Of a DNA stretch of 64,000 bases, positions 11,639 through 24,115 are shown piece by piece. The DNA is taken from positions 46,405,451 to 46,469,450 of the forward strand of contig NC_090768.1 of NCBI RefSeq assembly GCF_036898095.1, read 5' to 3'. Both the position numbers and the translations under genes were made by a program. The notes under the pieces are model-generated. The model saw only the letters and a list, made by a program, of their open reading frames with translations, was not told the DNA's origin and did no database searches. The DNA comes from Palaemon carinicauda. Lineage: Eukaryota > Arthropoda > Malacostraca > Decapoda > Palaemonidae. Position 1 is the first letter of the stretch. Every line of letters begins with the position of its first letter.

Positions 11639-11905
11639 ACATGTAAAGAATAACGAACCCAATTTTGCACATGTAAAGAATAACGAACCCAATTTTGCAC
11701 ATGTAAAGAATAACGAACCCAATTTTGCACATGTAAAGAATAGCGAACCCAATTTTGCACATGTAAAGAATAACGAACCCAATTTTGCACATGTAAAGAA
11801 TAACGAACCCAATTTTGCACATGTAAAGAATAACGAACCCAATTTTGCACATGTAAAGAATAACGAACCCAATTTTGCACATGTAAAGAATAGCGAACCC
11901 AATTA
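11639..11905 (+). repeat. 30-bp subterminal tandem repeats, right block (~9 copies)
   Basis: Nine almost identical 30-bp units with the core 'ATGTAAAGAATAACGAACCC', with no spacers. One phase encodes the decapeptide KLGSLFFTCA eight times on the minus strand, in frame with the transposase fragment. As in the left block, the unit looks like a diverged copy of the terminal inverted repeat. Confidence 0.93.
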
Positions 11906-11973
11906 ACCTCATGTCAAGAATAGCGAACCCGGTGATGGTTGGGTTCGCTAATCTTGACAAGATCCGCCATTTC

Positions 11974-13549
11974 TCCCCCACCCTCCCTTACAGAAAAACT
12001 ATTTTGATGAATTAAACGATCAACGGTGTTTGACAAAATTATCGGACACGATAATCAGTTTATTACAATTTCCGTGAAAGTGTTGCTTCTAGGACAGGAT
12101 TCGAATGTCACCCGACGATGCCCCATGCAATGGTATCGTTTTTATCAGCTTACATCGCTCAGGCTTAGTTTATTAGTACACTGTATCACGACATGAATAC
12201 ACTAACTTTCCTAACCTAACCAGTAGCACATATGGCTCTACGCTTCCCAGGAGGAACTTAGGCCCAGTCAAGGCCAATTCTATTGACCTTGGGCCCAATG
12301 CCCACATGATTCACGATACGCTCAGCGGCTCAGTGTTGAATGGATCTGTGCCTACCTCCTCTGCTGACGGTTGCATCTAACGAATCTAGCTGTCACCACG
12401 TTCTAACCTACACTATTCCCACAAGAAACCGTTCTTCTTATAACCTACTTTGCCTAAAATTTGAAGGACCGCCATGTTCTCGAGTCATGCCACAATTACC
12501 AAAACCCCGTAGAGTCCTGCACCTGTAGGACCACAGCAGCGTTCTTTCCGCTCTTACTGCAATAGTATAAGCCTTCTACTTAACCTCTTTCCTCTCTTCC
12601 ATTTTACTGTCAATATTTTTTTTCCGGATTGCCTGGTCATCCCGGATCTCAAGTTTTACTCCATAATACAACAGAAAATGTTATCCCGTTGCACCACCGA
12701 TGAATGGCTAACCCGGCCCCATCGGCCAAATTCCAAATAGGACTAATAAACGATTGGCATGTTTAAAGCATTGTGCTATTCATGATATTCATTCTCGTTA
12801 TCTGGTGCTTATTTCTACTCTACCGAATTTTTAAAATTAATTGTTTGATCAAATTGTTATTTTTTATTGCTTAAAATATGAGCCAAGTACAGGAATATTT
12901 TTTCCGTGTCACTGCCTACTTGAATAGTGCGCGCCTGATGACAGAGACAGGATACAGGATATCAGGTACCGTCAGAATAGGCTTGGAAATTACTGTTCCT
13001 TTAGCAGCAATGAACACCGCGATCAATGCTATAAACACACTATCGACCAAACTTTGGGGGTTCCATCTAGAGTGTCAACCGAGGTTTTACAAATAAGGAA
13101 GCAACATTATCATAGGTAGCCGAGGAAGCTTTTTATACATTTGTTGGAGATTGTAAATTTAAAGACCGTTTTCATGCATTGACATATAAAAAATTAACAT
13201 AACCTTGTATTTAAAATCTAGAGTACAAAGTTATTTTCTAACTTAAATTATGGTCAAATGTTCAGAACCATGGTCTAAACTGACTGAGCGTTTACAAATT
13301 TCTACCAAGATTTTGAGATTCTCAGAGGCTGAGTGTTTATATAAATTTCTACCAAAACTTTGTCTCAGTGTCCAGTAATTACTTCTCCCTCAAAAGATCA
13401 GTACATAAACGAAGTCATGGTGAAATATGAACAACTAGTCCTTGTGAACGGTAAAATGAACGGCTAATCCTCAAAGACTAACGCATTTCAACGGTCACAC
13501 CTCGGGCCAACACACGACCAAGCATGTGCAGAGATAAACAAAACCACCA
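11974..13549. other. No gene recognised
   Basis: Short open frames at 12340-12528 and 12878-13096 (+) have no motif or clear splice context. I see no repeat structure here. Confidence 0.4.
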
Positions 13550-14190
13550 GTGTGGAAAAGCAGGATGTTATAAGCTCAAGGGCTCCAACCAGGAAAAATA
13601 TCCCAGTGAGGTAAGGAAATAAGGAATTGAATAAACTATATGAAAATTGATGAATGAAAAATATAAAATATCTTAAGATCAGTAAAATCTTTAAAGCAAA
13701 TGTAATATATAAACCATGAAGAGAGACTCAAGTCAGCCTATTCAACATGAAACCATTGGTTGGTTTGAATGTTTGAAGTTACACATATTGAACTGTCCTA
13801 TTAGGAAGATCATTCCACAATCTGGTTACAGCTGGAATAAAACTCAAAATGTTGTGTAGTATTAAGCCCTATGATGAAATGGCAAGACTGTTAGAACTAA
13901 TTGCATACCTAATACTACGTACAGGATGGCAGAGTCTGAGAAGATCTGAGTGCAATGGAAAATCATAATTATGAAAAATCTTATGCAACACCAACATGCA
14001 TAAAGAAGTAACTGAACAACGATGACATTGATTAATATTGAGATCAGGAATACGAAATTTTCTAGACAGAAAATTTTTGCCCAACAAAAATAAATTGTGA
14101 ATCAGCAGCTGAAGACTAGACAGAACAATACTTGAAACGAGGTAGAATGAATGAACTGAAACATTCCTTCAGAATAGATTGACCGCTAAA
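13550..14190 (-). mobile_element. 5'-truncated LINE copy (Jockey/CR1-like), 3' end
   Basis: Minus-strand translation gives 'SSFILP', a degraded 'YCS.V.SSAADSQ', then 'RKFRIPDLNINQCHRCSV', 'LHKIFHNYDFPLH' and 'HPVRSIRYAISSNSLA' in the frame at 14087-13869. This is the region after the RT palm in LINE ORF2, parallel to 4290-5125. The non-coding tail from 13720 down to 13550 matches the other copies but has lost its AAT repeat. Stops make it inactive. Confidence 0.8.
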
Positions 14191-14199
14191 AATTTTAGA

Positions 14200-15830
14200 T
14201 TTTCTCAAGGAGCCAATTTTTGGGCAATAGAAAAAGAAACAGACGGAATGGGTTTCTCAAAAGTATATTTGCCATAAAAAAAAAATCACACCTAAAATCT
14301 TAATGTCATGTGAAGCCATTTACTTGCAACACTGTGTTGAAAACGTCAGGCATGAAATGGGCCTACCGGTACTATTGTAAAGTATGTGTAATTCAACTTT
14401 GTTGAACCGTTATATTTCGGTTATATATGAGAATTCAAAATTACTTCAAGATTAAGCAATACTAAATGCAGCCAAATATTTCATGGCGATGAATATGCTT
14501 TGCATAGACATTCAACTTTCACAAATAAGAATGGCTAAGGGTTAATTCAAATAACATGGCAACTGCATCGGCAAATTCTGTTGTGGTATACTCTTTCTTC
14601 CACTAAGGTTTGTGGAATTGGGGAATAAGGGTGTAGCATGGATTTTTTTCCAATTATATATGGGATTTCATGTTTACAGATTTACGAGCACCTAAAAGGA
14701 AATTTCTATTAATCAAGAATTACTTAATATCAACATTTATTTTTCTTTAATAATTTCCATTAACGCTGCTGCTTGTTACCGAAATGTATGAACCTAACTC
14801 ACATAACCTTGTATATTATGGTTTAAATGTTTATTATAAGTCTATTGAATATGAGTTATTAAAGATTTGACGACCTATAGTCCCATGAGTGCAGTCATTC
14901 CATTAAGATTACAATTAACATAATTAAATAAAAATACGTTAAATGCTTTCGTTTCATAATCTCTCCTTTTAACTGTTCCAACTTTGTTTCTTTACTAAAG
15001 GCTACAACGATCATCATATATTTTACAGTAGTTAATTCAGTTTCACTTATAGTTCCTATATTCTATATAATGAAAAAAAAAAGTATAGTCTATGGCGAAA
15101 TCTTGGCTAATACCAGTTGTTAAAATTTTAGCCTATTCTTTCTTTGGGAAATGACATTCTCTTCGCTAGGCGTTTCCTTTAATCATTAAGCTGGCTCCAA
15201 GAACATTTAGCGATAGCGTTTGCAATGGATCGCCAAACTATTTTTAATGAACAATATCAATGTTGAACAAAATAACACCAAACTGTCCAGTATTATGCGA
15301 CACTTCGACCAACGTAAGTATCTTGCGAGCCAGTATATTTCTATCAATTTTGCAGTAATGTTTTGCATATTGTTGCTAATTTCAGATACAGAGGTTACAG
15401 TATTCCATTGGGTGAAAATGGAAACTAAACATTACTAACTATAAAAATGCGTTAGCTATGTTGGGCATCATATTTTTTTTTCAAACTAGTTAATATCAAT
15501 ATTGGCCAAGATCTATTGCACGAGTGAATTTTAGGAATAAAGGCTTATTACAACGCAGAACAATAAGTGTAACACTTAGGTAATCAGTTTATTCCTAAAC
15601 TGAGCACAGAAAGCCCAGTGCTGGCGATGAAGTAACGCCTTCATGGTATGTACGAGCATATGGAGAGGGAAATTATCTAACTTTGATATCCTCCCCCCCC
15701 CCCCTTGTCCGCTGAATCAACAAACTAATTCTTATATGCCTAAAAGTATTGCATTTTTTATAATGTAACTATTAATATCTAAAAAATGTTGTAGTAGCCT
15801 ATTGAAATTGTTACTTCCTAGCGATTTGCT
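14200..15830. other. No gene recognised
   Basis: AT-rich unique sequence. A 12-C run lies near 15692-15704. Nothing else seen. Confidence 0.4.
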
Positions 15831-15833
15831 GGA

Positions 15834-16058
15834 CTGGGGTTCGAGATCCACTGGAGCTCTATAATTTCTTGTTGGGATTGCAGCCTCACCATCCTTGAGA
15901 GCTATGAATGGGGGATGCGGGAGAGCCTGAAGACATCAGCAACCATTGCCTGGCCCTCCCTGGTCCTAACTTAGGTGGAGAGGGGGGGGGGTTTGAGCGC
16001 TAATCAATTACATACTGCCTCTCCCATTCCTGAGTGACTTTTAAACCTTAAACCTTTG
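15834..16058 (+). mobile_element. SINE copy
   Basis: The sequence has 'GGGGTTCGAGATCCACT', close to a pol III B box (GGTTCGANTCC). It is followed by 'CCTCACCATCC(T)TGAGAGCT', 'CATTGCCTGGCCCTCC(C/T)TGG' and 'CATTCCTGAGTGAC', ending in a 'TTTAAACCTTAAACC' tail. The same body is found, interrupted, at 23.56-24.11 kb. The B box points to a tRNA-derived SINE. Confidence 0.7.
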
Positions 16059-16190
16059 ATGTAAGATGAAAATGGATACTCTAAAAGACATTGGCATCTC
16101 TAGTTGAGTTTCCATGCGAAATCTGCAGAAATGTGTCAACAAATTTAAATTGCAACATAATGCTAATGCATCAAGGAACGAAGTGTTACG

Positions 16191-16193
<3 letters not shown>

Positions 16194-16233
<40 letters not shown>
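16194..16233 (+). repeat. 40-bp poly(A) run
   Basis: Forty consecutive A. Possibly the tail of an old retrocopy. No coding body is recognisable on either side. Confidence 0.95.
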
Positions 16234-16236
<3 letters not shown>

Positions 16237-16479
16237 TTCAGTCCTATGAAAGTAAGTTTTGGCATTACAAAGCTATAACTTATTCTTTCTTTTACAGCTA
16301 AGTGTAATTGTTCCATTTATCAAATACCTCAGCATGCATAAATCAATGCCAAATCCAGCAATATGACCAATGACAACAGAATAACAGCAGCCTCAGGCAA
16401 CATAAGACTTTATTATTGAGTGAGTGAATATACAGGACTGGTAAGACAGAACTAGAATGGTCTCTTGGATTGAATTTAT

Positions 16480-16700
16480 GACTTTGGACCATAAAACCTG
16501 TACTGGGGCATGGGAGGCCATTCGATGCCTATATGCAGTTGAGGGGGAGCTCAACAGTTGCAGTAGTATGACATAAAAGTTAAGAGGTTGGTCAGCAAGA
16601 TGGAAGCAGGCACGGATGGGTTATAGTGGAAGGCTAAAGTGAGTCCAGTTAAGGACCAAAGGGACAACATCGACCCTCCTACGGTATTTCTTGCTTGAAC
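16480..16700 (-). repeat. Dispersed repeat, related to 20840-21045
   Basis: Shares landmarks with 20840-21045 in the same order: 'GAGGCCATTC', 'AAGATGGA(A/C)G', 'TTATAG/ATATAGCCAG', 'GGACCAAAGGGA/GGCCAAAGGAAC'. Diverged, non-coding; probably a SINE-class repeat. Confidence 0.5.
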
Positions 16701-16920
16701 TAACATGAGTGAATGATTTTAAGGGAAACTTCCCAGTTATGTAATCATATAGCCTAGGCCTACATGAAGACCTTCCAATGCCTGGCAATTATACTACCTA
16801 AAAATAATTATAAAATGAAGTATTATGTAATACACAGTATAGAAATGTGTAGGCCTAGTGCCAATTTGGCACCATATAAAAGCAAATGTCATTGCCGAGC
16901 CGAATCTTACGAGAGGGGTG

Positions 16921-17165
16921 TTAGGCCTAGATTTTGGTTTAAGTCGAGTTTATGTCTTCGTTCAGGGGTGTTAGGCCTAGTTTTTGGTTTAAGTCGAGTT
17001 TATGTCTTCGTTCAGGGGTGTTAGGCCTAGTTTTTGGTTTAAGTCGAGTTTATGTCTTCGTTCAGGGGTGTTAGGCCTAGTTTTTGGTTTAAGTCGAGTT
17101 TATGTCTTCGTTCAGGGGTGTTAGGCCTAGTTTTTGGTTTAAGTCGAGTTTATGTCTTCGTTCAG
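16921..17165 (+). repeat. 50-bp tandem repeat, 4.9 copies, nearly perfect
   Basis: The unit starts 'TTAGGCCTAGTTTTTGGTTT' and ends 'CTTCGTTCAGGGGTG'. Copies begin at 16921, 16971, 17021, 17071 and 17121. The only difference seen is one base in the first copy (ATTTT for TTTTT), so the amplification is very recent. Confidence 0.97.
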
Positions 17166-17169
17166 TCTT

Positions 17170-18090
17170 CTCACATAGCATGCCCAACCTTGTAAACTCT
17201 ATGTGAACCACTGTGAACAATAAAGTTAGTCATCCCGCGTGTGACTACGACTACAAGTGGACAGGAGTCGCGAACTGAGCTAAAAGTTTAGCCTAAAATA
17301 TAAAACCAACCTGTATTGAATTCCAATGCTTGTTTTTACTTCATTACCTTATATAGCATTTCCAGTTAAAGCACAGACTACGTTTCACAATTACACCGAC
17401 AACTAAGACCTCTACGTTTCACATAAAAACTTACAAATGTAAATATGGGTAATGAGTGACCAAGTTGACCAACACTCAACGATGACAGATAGCAATAATG
17501 AAGTCTTTCTCAACTGGCCATAAAAAAGGTTAATTCCGATTATCATACCTGCTCAATTCCTTTGAAACACATATGTGGCACTATTAGATAGTCAATGGTG
17601 ACAACGCTTTAATCGTCGATGTAACACCGATTTATCAAGTCTCAATAGCTTGTGGAAAAATCGGAGATGCTCTCACGGCGTTCTTTATGTGTGCCTGGCT
17701 TCGGGTTAGGTAACTTACTAACTTGTTTCGTTTTGGCGCGGATAAGAGAGCAGACGCGATGGTTCTGTTTTGATTAAAACTTTAAAATAAAAATAAAAAT
17801 AAAAATACGCTTAAGGTTAAAAACAAGAATATCTTTCAAAGTATCTTTTTTTCTGAATGTTAAAGGGATTTACAGTAATGCGGTATTTTTTAGAAATGAT
17901 AACAGACCACTTCGGCAATTGCAGAGCCGTATCTCTATCCACGGCTCTAGGCAGTTTGAAAACATCCTGGCTAACGCTATTATTATCATCGGTGTGATTT
18001 CATATAGTTTTCATTGTCCTAGTACAATTTTACAGGACTATGTACAGTCTCTAACGTGAAAGCTGGAGGTTAGAACAGGCTTGCATACGT
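17170..18090. other. No gene recognised
   Basis: Unique sequence, no convincing coding frame. Confidence 0.4.
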
Positions 18091-18091
18091 T

Positions 18092-18092
18092 T

Positions 18093-18151
<59 letters not shown>
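18092..18151 (+). repeat. (CT)n microsatellite
   Basis: About 60 bp of CT dinucleotide. The minus-strand frame through it (poly Arg-Glu) is not a gene. Confidence 0.97.
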
Positions 18152-18155
<4 letters not shown>

Positions 18156-18159
18156 GTGA

Positions 18160-19500
18160 TTCAGAGAGCGATTGGCCACACAGTATAGACTAAGTTTAAA
18201 GGATCTTTCGGTCTTTACGCAACTTTGGTTTGGTTCGAATTTGAATGAGTAGCCGCCATAGTATCCAAAACTAGGCCTAATCCCTTCCGGAAATCTAGTT
18301 GCTATCAATGCACCTCTTATACCCGAGATGTCTTTAGCGTCAATATGCTTAGGAGGAGATGATGATGACTTTAATTTCTCGCCAAATGCAAAAACCACAT
18401 ATTTCCCCAACTGGCTGTACACTTTAGTGCATTCCTAACCATTAATGTGAGTACAAACGTCCCATAATAAAGTATTGGGGATCCCAGTGGGAAACTAAGA
18501 TTTTGGGAGAGGGAAATCCAAAAAGCCAAGCGTATTATATCATCCACTAATGGCTGATATGGATAAATCACACGAAGCTGTTGGAAAAAAAAATACAGAA
18601 CTTGTGTATGCCATAGAGACTATGGTTGTTAGGAGGGGGGAAACATACGAAGGAAAAAAAGGGACATGTAACTTACCCACTCACACCCAACGAATATACT
18701 GTACTTCAAAAGCTGCTTTTCTGGTCCTACACCTCATGAGAACACTACTCTCACTCTCAACAGGATCTTCGCGGTCATTTTATTGTAGTCATTTAAATGC
18801 ATTCAGCATTTCATACTGCATATGGATCGTTTATTGACAAATCCACATTATCGAAGCACTAGTTCTTTCTTGGGGATGGGAGGGCTGCAACCAACACGGC
18901 GTACTAAACTTATCATTTCATAAAATTTTAAATAAACTATTGAATGTAACTCCCACTTAGCTTAAATGCCTTAAGGATGTATTGTATTCCGTTAAAAAAC
19001 TTAACACATGCCAGATAATATGTATAGAATGTTTTAACTATGGCATTACAGGGTATTGGCGGATTACTTTATATCGAAGTCCCAGCAGATGTTTGCAATT
19101 ACTACCTACACATACTAGGTGGCCATTGGGTAATTGAAGATGATGTCTTAAAAAATGGTTGAGATATGACAGTATTCGGGAACTTTAGCCGATAAGTTTC
19201 TTATAAGTTAAAATATTAGGAAAGCGATGATTACGAAAGAAAAACTGAAAGGTTCCACAAGCTATCGTTAATTGCAGATGCGTAACAAAACTTTTTGTTC
19301 ACAATTAGGCCTACCCTCCCAAACATCATCAATGAATTTGGATAACCGCAGGGCTGTTCTCAATTTTGTTGTCGCGAACTAAGTGAGTGACCTTATATGG
19401 AATGCCAAAATTTTCGCGAACGAATCTCACCCAACCCATAGCACAGTCAACACATAGCCTATAGACCTTGGCCTAGTCATTCCCTTTTATTATTATCGCC
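18160..19500. other. No gene recognised
   Basis: Short open frames on both strands without motifs; no repeats noted. Confidence 0.35.
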
Positions 19501-19515
19501 GGGTGGGGGGGGGGG

Positions 19516-19935
19516 GGGAGCAGCTGATATTTCCGGCGGCGGTGTCAATAATTCCTATACCAATAAACATATTCAAATTAAATCTAATGGGATCATTTAG
19601 ATATATATAAGCTTTGATTCTGTCAGTTTTCATGTTCATGCCTGCTATATGCATGGTCTGGCTGTCACTTTTATTCGTAAGCAACGATATTTTTATTAAA
19701 AAATCAGTGAGGAGCAGCTGCGGGGTGAGGGTGTGGGAGACCAGCTGATATTTTCGGCAGCGGGGTTAATAACTCATATACCAATAAATATATTCCAATT
19801 AAATTTTAAGGGATTATTAAGATATAATTTTTGTCTGCAAATTTCCATGTTCATAAGCGTAAAGGCATGCCCTGACTGTCACTTTAGTTCGTAAGTGACG
19901 ACTTATAGCTAAAAAAATCAGTGAAGAGTTGCAAA
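19516..19935 (+). repeat. Two-copy diverged duplication, ~220 bp period
   Basis: Copy 1 from 'GAGCAGCTGATATTTCCGGC' (19518) and copy 2 from 'ACCAGCTGATATTTTCGGC' (19740) share ordered landmarks: 'ATACCAATAAA(C/T)ATATTC', 'TTCATGTTCAT', 'CTGACTGTCACTTT' or 'CTGGCTGTCACTTT', and 'AAAAAATCAGTGA(G/A)GAG'. A weaker third copy may continue to about 20120. Confidence 0.75.
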
Positions 19936-20247
19936 CTACTCCAAGAGTTTTACAGATATCCAAAAGATTTTCACATGGTTTGATGGATGTTATGCGAACT
20001 ACATTCATACCCATTTTCGTAGAAGACATCACATATCTAAATGAAATTTTCAGGGATTTATGGGATGGATATTTACTTTGTCCATACAAATTTTCATGTT
20101 GATATATGCCATTGAAAAGCCTCAGAAAACGTTTATTTCGGTTTGGGTTGAATGGTTATTTTTAGAGGTGGAGTAAATTGTTCCCAGAATAATTCACATA
20201 TCCAAATGGAAATTTCATGGATTGATGTGAAACAGTTTCTCTGTTCC

Positions 20248-20361
<114 letters not shown>

Positions 20362-20839
20362 CAGTAATGACACGGTATAGGGCTACAACTCCCATGCCTT
20401 AATCCATTTGGTGACTCAAACACTACAAATTGACAAGGATGCTATCATTTCTTTAACAGATATTCTACAGGTGAAAAATATGACTGCCATTTGTCTGGGG
20501 AGAGGGGGCTTCATATTCAAGGTTCCAAAACTTTCCACAGTCCTATGCACTCTGTCTTGGGATACGATATATCTGCACACCAAACCACCGACTTTTCTTA
20601 AATCAAAGGGTAACAGTTTATACCATTTACTAGAAACACGGTAACTAGCCTTAGTAAATAGACTGAAGGAACTTACATGGTTGCCTTTGGGTGAAAGAGG
20701 CAAGAGAGGCATTCTCAATTCATTTCTTGGACATTTCCCTTTCTCAAGAGATTCATAAACTTTAGATTCGGTGCTCCTTTATCTTAGATCTAGGAAGAGC
20801 AATGCAGCCAACAAAACAAATTTTTGGATTGATGGGTTT

Positions 20840-21045
20840 TGGCTATATAACCCGCCGTTGGGGTCTGTGAGGCCATTCATCGTCCAAGTGAGGTAAAAGT
20901 CGTGAAAGATTGGAAGTGAAGATGGACGAACGGAAGCAAGAACGGCGGTAAGATGAAGGATATAGCCAGTGCAATTAGGGCCAAAGGAACGCTGTAGTGT
21001 CTTCGGCCATTAAGTAATGCCTTCCGTGGTGCACAGACGTGCGGC
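20840..21045 (-). repeat. Dispersed repeat, related to 16480-16700
   Basis: Same landmarks as the copy at 16.5 kb, better preserved ('GAGGCCATTCATCG', 'AGTGAGGTAAAAGTCG', 'GATATAGCCAGTGCAATTAG', 'GGGCCAAAGGAACGCTG'). Non-coding. Confidence 0.5.
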
Positions 21046-21273
21046 ATTACCCCTCTACAGACCAGGGTTACTATAGACTAACAGGACAATAATAAATGTC
21101 GCAGTGTGTATGTTAAAGAGTTCAACATTGATCAACTTTTCTGTTGGTGTATCATACGACTTATATTATGGAATTTTAATTCCATAAAGGCTTGTTAACG
21201 ATTTGGTGGTAAAGGAGGGACCGTATATGTATGTTAACAAGGACCCTTCCCCCTTAAGAGTATTTCAGGAATT

Positions 21274-21455
<182 letters not shown>

Positions 21456-21996
21456 GATTGGGGATGCGTTAACGCGGTCAAAGGGTTTGTTTATCGCCGT
21501 GATCAGTGCTAGGCAAACCTGTACTAGTCAGGCCACCCATACTAGGTTGGTTTACTAACGTCTCCCACCATCGCTTACCCGCAGTGGCCAACGTGGTGAT
21601 AAAAGGCCCAAACCCCGGATATGAATAAGGACATGTCCGAAGACTTTGTCCTACAGTGAACTAGAAACGGCTGCATTTGTTGTACATACATATCGCAAAA
21701 CTAACAATATCTCATCTCACCTAGTCTTCTCCCTTCTACAATTGAGCTACTCGTATCGACAATCACACTGCGGCAGGACCACTACCAATCACTGGAAAAT
21801 ACGAACTAAAAGTGATAAAAGTTTCAAAGAGACTAGAAGGTGTACCTAACCAACACCACCGTCCATCATATTCATAATAAGCTCCAGAGTGACCGCGTCA
21901 AAAGGAAGAAATCGCTGCTCAACGGGCCAGACACGAAAACTGCCTTGTTAAGTTGTTGATAACGGTGGTCAACGACTGGTCTTTCATTAAATTCCC

Positions 21997-21998
<2 letters not shown>

Positions 21999-22071
<73 letters not shown>

Positions 22072-22090
22072 ACTAAGCTACAACCCTAGT
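21999..22090 (-). mobile_element. (ATT)n plus ~20-bp stub of the LINE/SINE 3' tail
   Basis: 72 bp of ATT trinucleotide followed by 'AACTAAGCTACAACCCTAGT', the terminal bases of the shared LINE/SINE tail. It is an extreme 5' truncation of a retrotransposed copy. Confidence 0.8.
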
Positions 22091-22099
22091 AGCTACAAG

Positions 22100-23560
22100 T
22101 CCTATTTATTTACAGAAAGTTGTATAAACTTACTGTACAGTAACAGTTTATCAGTATTTTGTTACTTATAGAATTATTAGAGTAGTTTTTGTAAGCCTTG
22201 TGTACCTTACAATATGCAAATCATCATATATCACCATCCGAGAATGTATGTACTGTACAAATGAAAAATGAAATCATTCAGGAGGTTAAACGTCATGAAA
22301 AGAATTTTGATAACGAGTTATCAGTGGCAATACATTATACTGTTAATGCCAATTAAGAAATGACTGAAAATGAGGAATGGAGCGTGGGAGTGAATCTCTT
22401 TAATATTTACCTTCACAGAGAATTTTAGTGTTCATTAAACGTTACCTCGGGAATATCCAGGAAGCTGTCCCACCCCACCCCACTTCACCCCTCGCCGCTG
22501 ATAAACGATACGAAAATATGTTCTGGATGTAGTTATGAAAGGTAACCATATTAATCCTTGTAGACAAATACAATCATGTTCCAGAGAAAACGTTACAGAG
22601 TGTCATCAAAATATTCTTGAATATTTATATCGAACGCTCAAGAGGACTTACAAAAGGCATACACCTCTTTTAAAGGTGTAACATGTGAGTTGGTAGCAAG
22701 ATTTCATTACTCGACCATTATTGATTTCATTTGAAACACCTGCTCTCCTATTCTTCGTCAGATTGAAAGTCTTTGTTTATCCAAAAGTATTGTTTGGTCT
22801 TCCGTGTCTATTGATTTTGTTCTCCATTTTATGAATTGTCGTATCCGCATTCCGTCCGTGTAAAGATGGATTCCCAATTTTAATGATTACTGTCATCGTA
22901 GTGTATTGGTTTCAATTCCAGATACCGACCAACTTTCCTCCCTAAACGTTGAACGAAAAAAAACAACAACTTTGAAATATGCATGAAATGTAACTATTGA
23001 TGACTGCACTAATTCAGAAAATGAGACCAGTGTAACATTATCTGAATTTAATTTTTTTCATAAGACCTCGAGGCTCGAACAACTCTTCATATAAGCTGTT
23101 ATAATTGTATATTTTATAGCTAAGTTACTATACAGATTGTGTTTTGAACCATTGAAAATGTGTTGAAAGAGACCCAATCTAGTTAATCATATAAGTAGAC
23201 TAGTTCTCGAACTGATCGCAGTAGAAACAAATGGCAAAAACTTACTTCACTTTAAGGGTAGTTTTTTTTTTTTTTTTTAACTGACTTTACTCTTAGGAGT
23301 GTTTTTTTTTCTGGTCTTCTTACACACTGTAAAAAAAACCATGTGCTATGCAGACCTACAAGATTTGTTAATCGTATACCTCCTAAGTATTTAGAGCATC
23401 ATATAGCATAATCTGCGTAATTGGTCAAATCCACGTTATCATAACTTTTCACGAATAAGAAAGTCTTCAACGTCTTGAAAGCCTTGGTATCATCAGTCCT
23501 ACAGATGTCTAGTGGGAGCTTGTTTTATAATCTTGTAGCCATATATTCGAAAGCTCTGGA
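22100..23560. other. No gene recognised
   Basis: Unique AT-rich sequence with short T-runs (about 23262-23279). Nothing supported. Confidence 0.4.
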
Positions 23561-24115
23561 ATCACAGCTGTGGTGCAACTATTCTACATGATTTGTTAGC
23601 TGCACAATGGGGAAACCTATAGCTCAGTGGTTCCCAACCTTTTTTCTATCATTTCCCCCCTGCACCCAGTTCAACCATCCAGATTTCCCCCTTCATGCCC
23701 CGCCCAGCCCTTATGTCCACTCGCCTGCCTCAGAAATGGGCATGATATTCCAATTCTCCCCTTGAATATCATGTCAGTGAGAAATGATATGATCATATCA
23801 CAATTGAATGGCTAACAACAAATTGCCGCACATACTATGTGGACATTTTCCGCTTGTTTTAGTTAGTAGGTAGTGTAATTATTTCCCCCCTGGAAGCTTC
23901 AAATTTCCCCCCAGGGGGAAATTTCCCCCAGGTTGGGAACCACTGCGTATAGCTCTACCTGCTGAGCCATCAGCTGCCATTACCTGGCCCTCCTTGATCC
24001 TAGCTTGATGGCAAGGAGACTCCAGGACTGACCGAGTATAGGGCACTATCCTGTTTGGGCAGTGTCAGCGTTCCTTGCCTCAGCCATTCCTGAACGACCT
24101 TTTTACCTTTAATTC
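23560..24115 (+). mobile_element. SINE copy interrupted by a hAT MITE
   Basis: Left part (before 23624) and right part (from 23946: 'TAGCTCTACCTGCTGAG', 'CATTACCTGGCCCTCCTTGA', 'TCCTAGCTTG', 'CATTCCTGAACGACC') rebuild the SINE body seen at 15834-16058. The 321-bp hAT element sits between them. The left boundary is approximate. Confidence 0.65.
23625..23945. mobile_element. hAT-type MITE
   Basis: The inverted termini are CAGTGGTTCCCAACCTTTTT at the left and its reverse complement, ending AGGTTGGGAACCACTG, at the right. This is the end sequence typical of Charlie-like hAT elements. The flanks CCTATAGCT (23616-23624) and CGTATAGCT (23946-23954) agree at 8 of 9 bases, consistent with the 8-bp duplication of hAT elements. 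The 321-bp interior has no transposase and contains C-rich/G-rich inverted pieces ('TTTCCCCCC', 'GGGGGAAA'). Confidence 0.88.

Larger units (their letters stand above)
11037..11965 (-). mobile_element. Merlin (IS1016/IS1595-related) DNA transposon, internally deleted
   Basis: The terminal inverted repeats begin GGATCTTGTCAAGATTAGCG at 11037 and, in reverse complement, at 11965, and match perfectly for 28 bp. They are flanked by an exact 8-bp duplication (GCCATTTC). Merlin elements are known for 8-9-bp duplications and a transposase related to bacterial IS1016. Both fit here, because the minus strand of the interior carries the DDE part of such a transposase. At 929 bp the element lacks the N-terminal half of the gene, and two blocks of a 30-bp tandem repeat occupy the subterminal regions. 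It is a defective or non-autonomous copy. Confidence 0.92.

Noticed and set aside
11639..11905. CRISPR-like array of 30-bp direct repeats
   Set aside because: The units are contiguous, with no spacers, lie inside a Merlin transposon, and the context is eukaryotic.
15834..16058. Functional tRNA gene at the B-box-like sequence
   Set aside because: No cloverleaf could be drawn and the downstream body matches a dispersed repeat, so it is a SINE and not a tRNA.
20416..20718. 100-residue minus-strand frame and its + strand counterpart
   Set aside because: Non-repetitive, but no motif, no splice context and similar openness on both strands. Not enough to call a gene.
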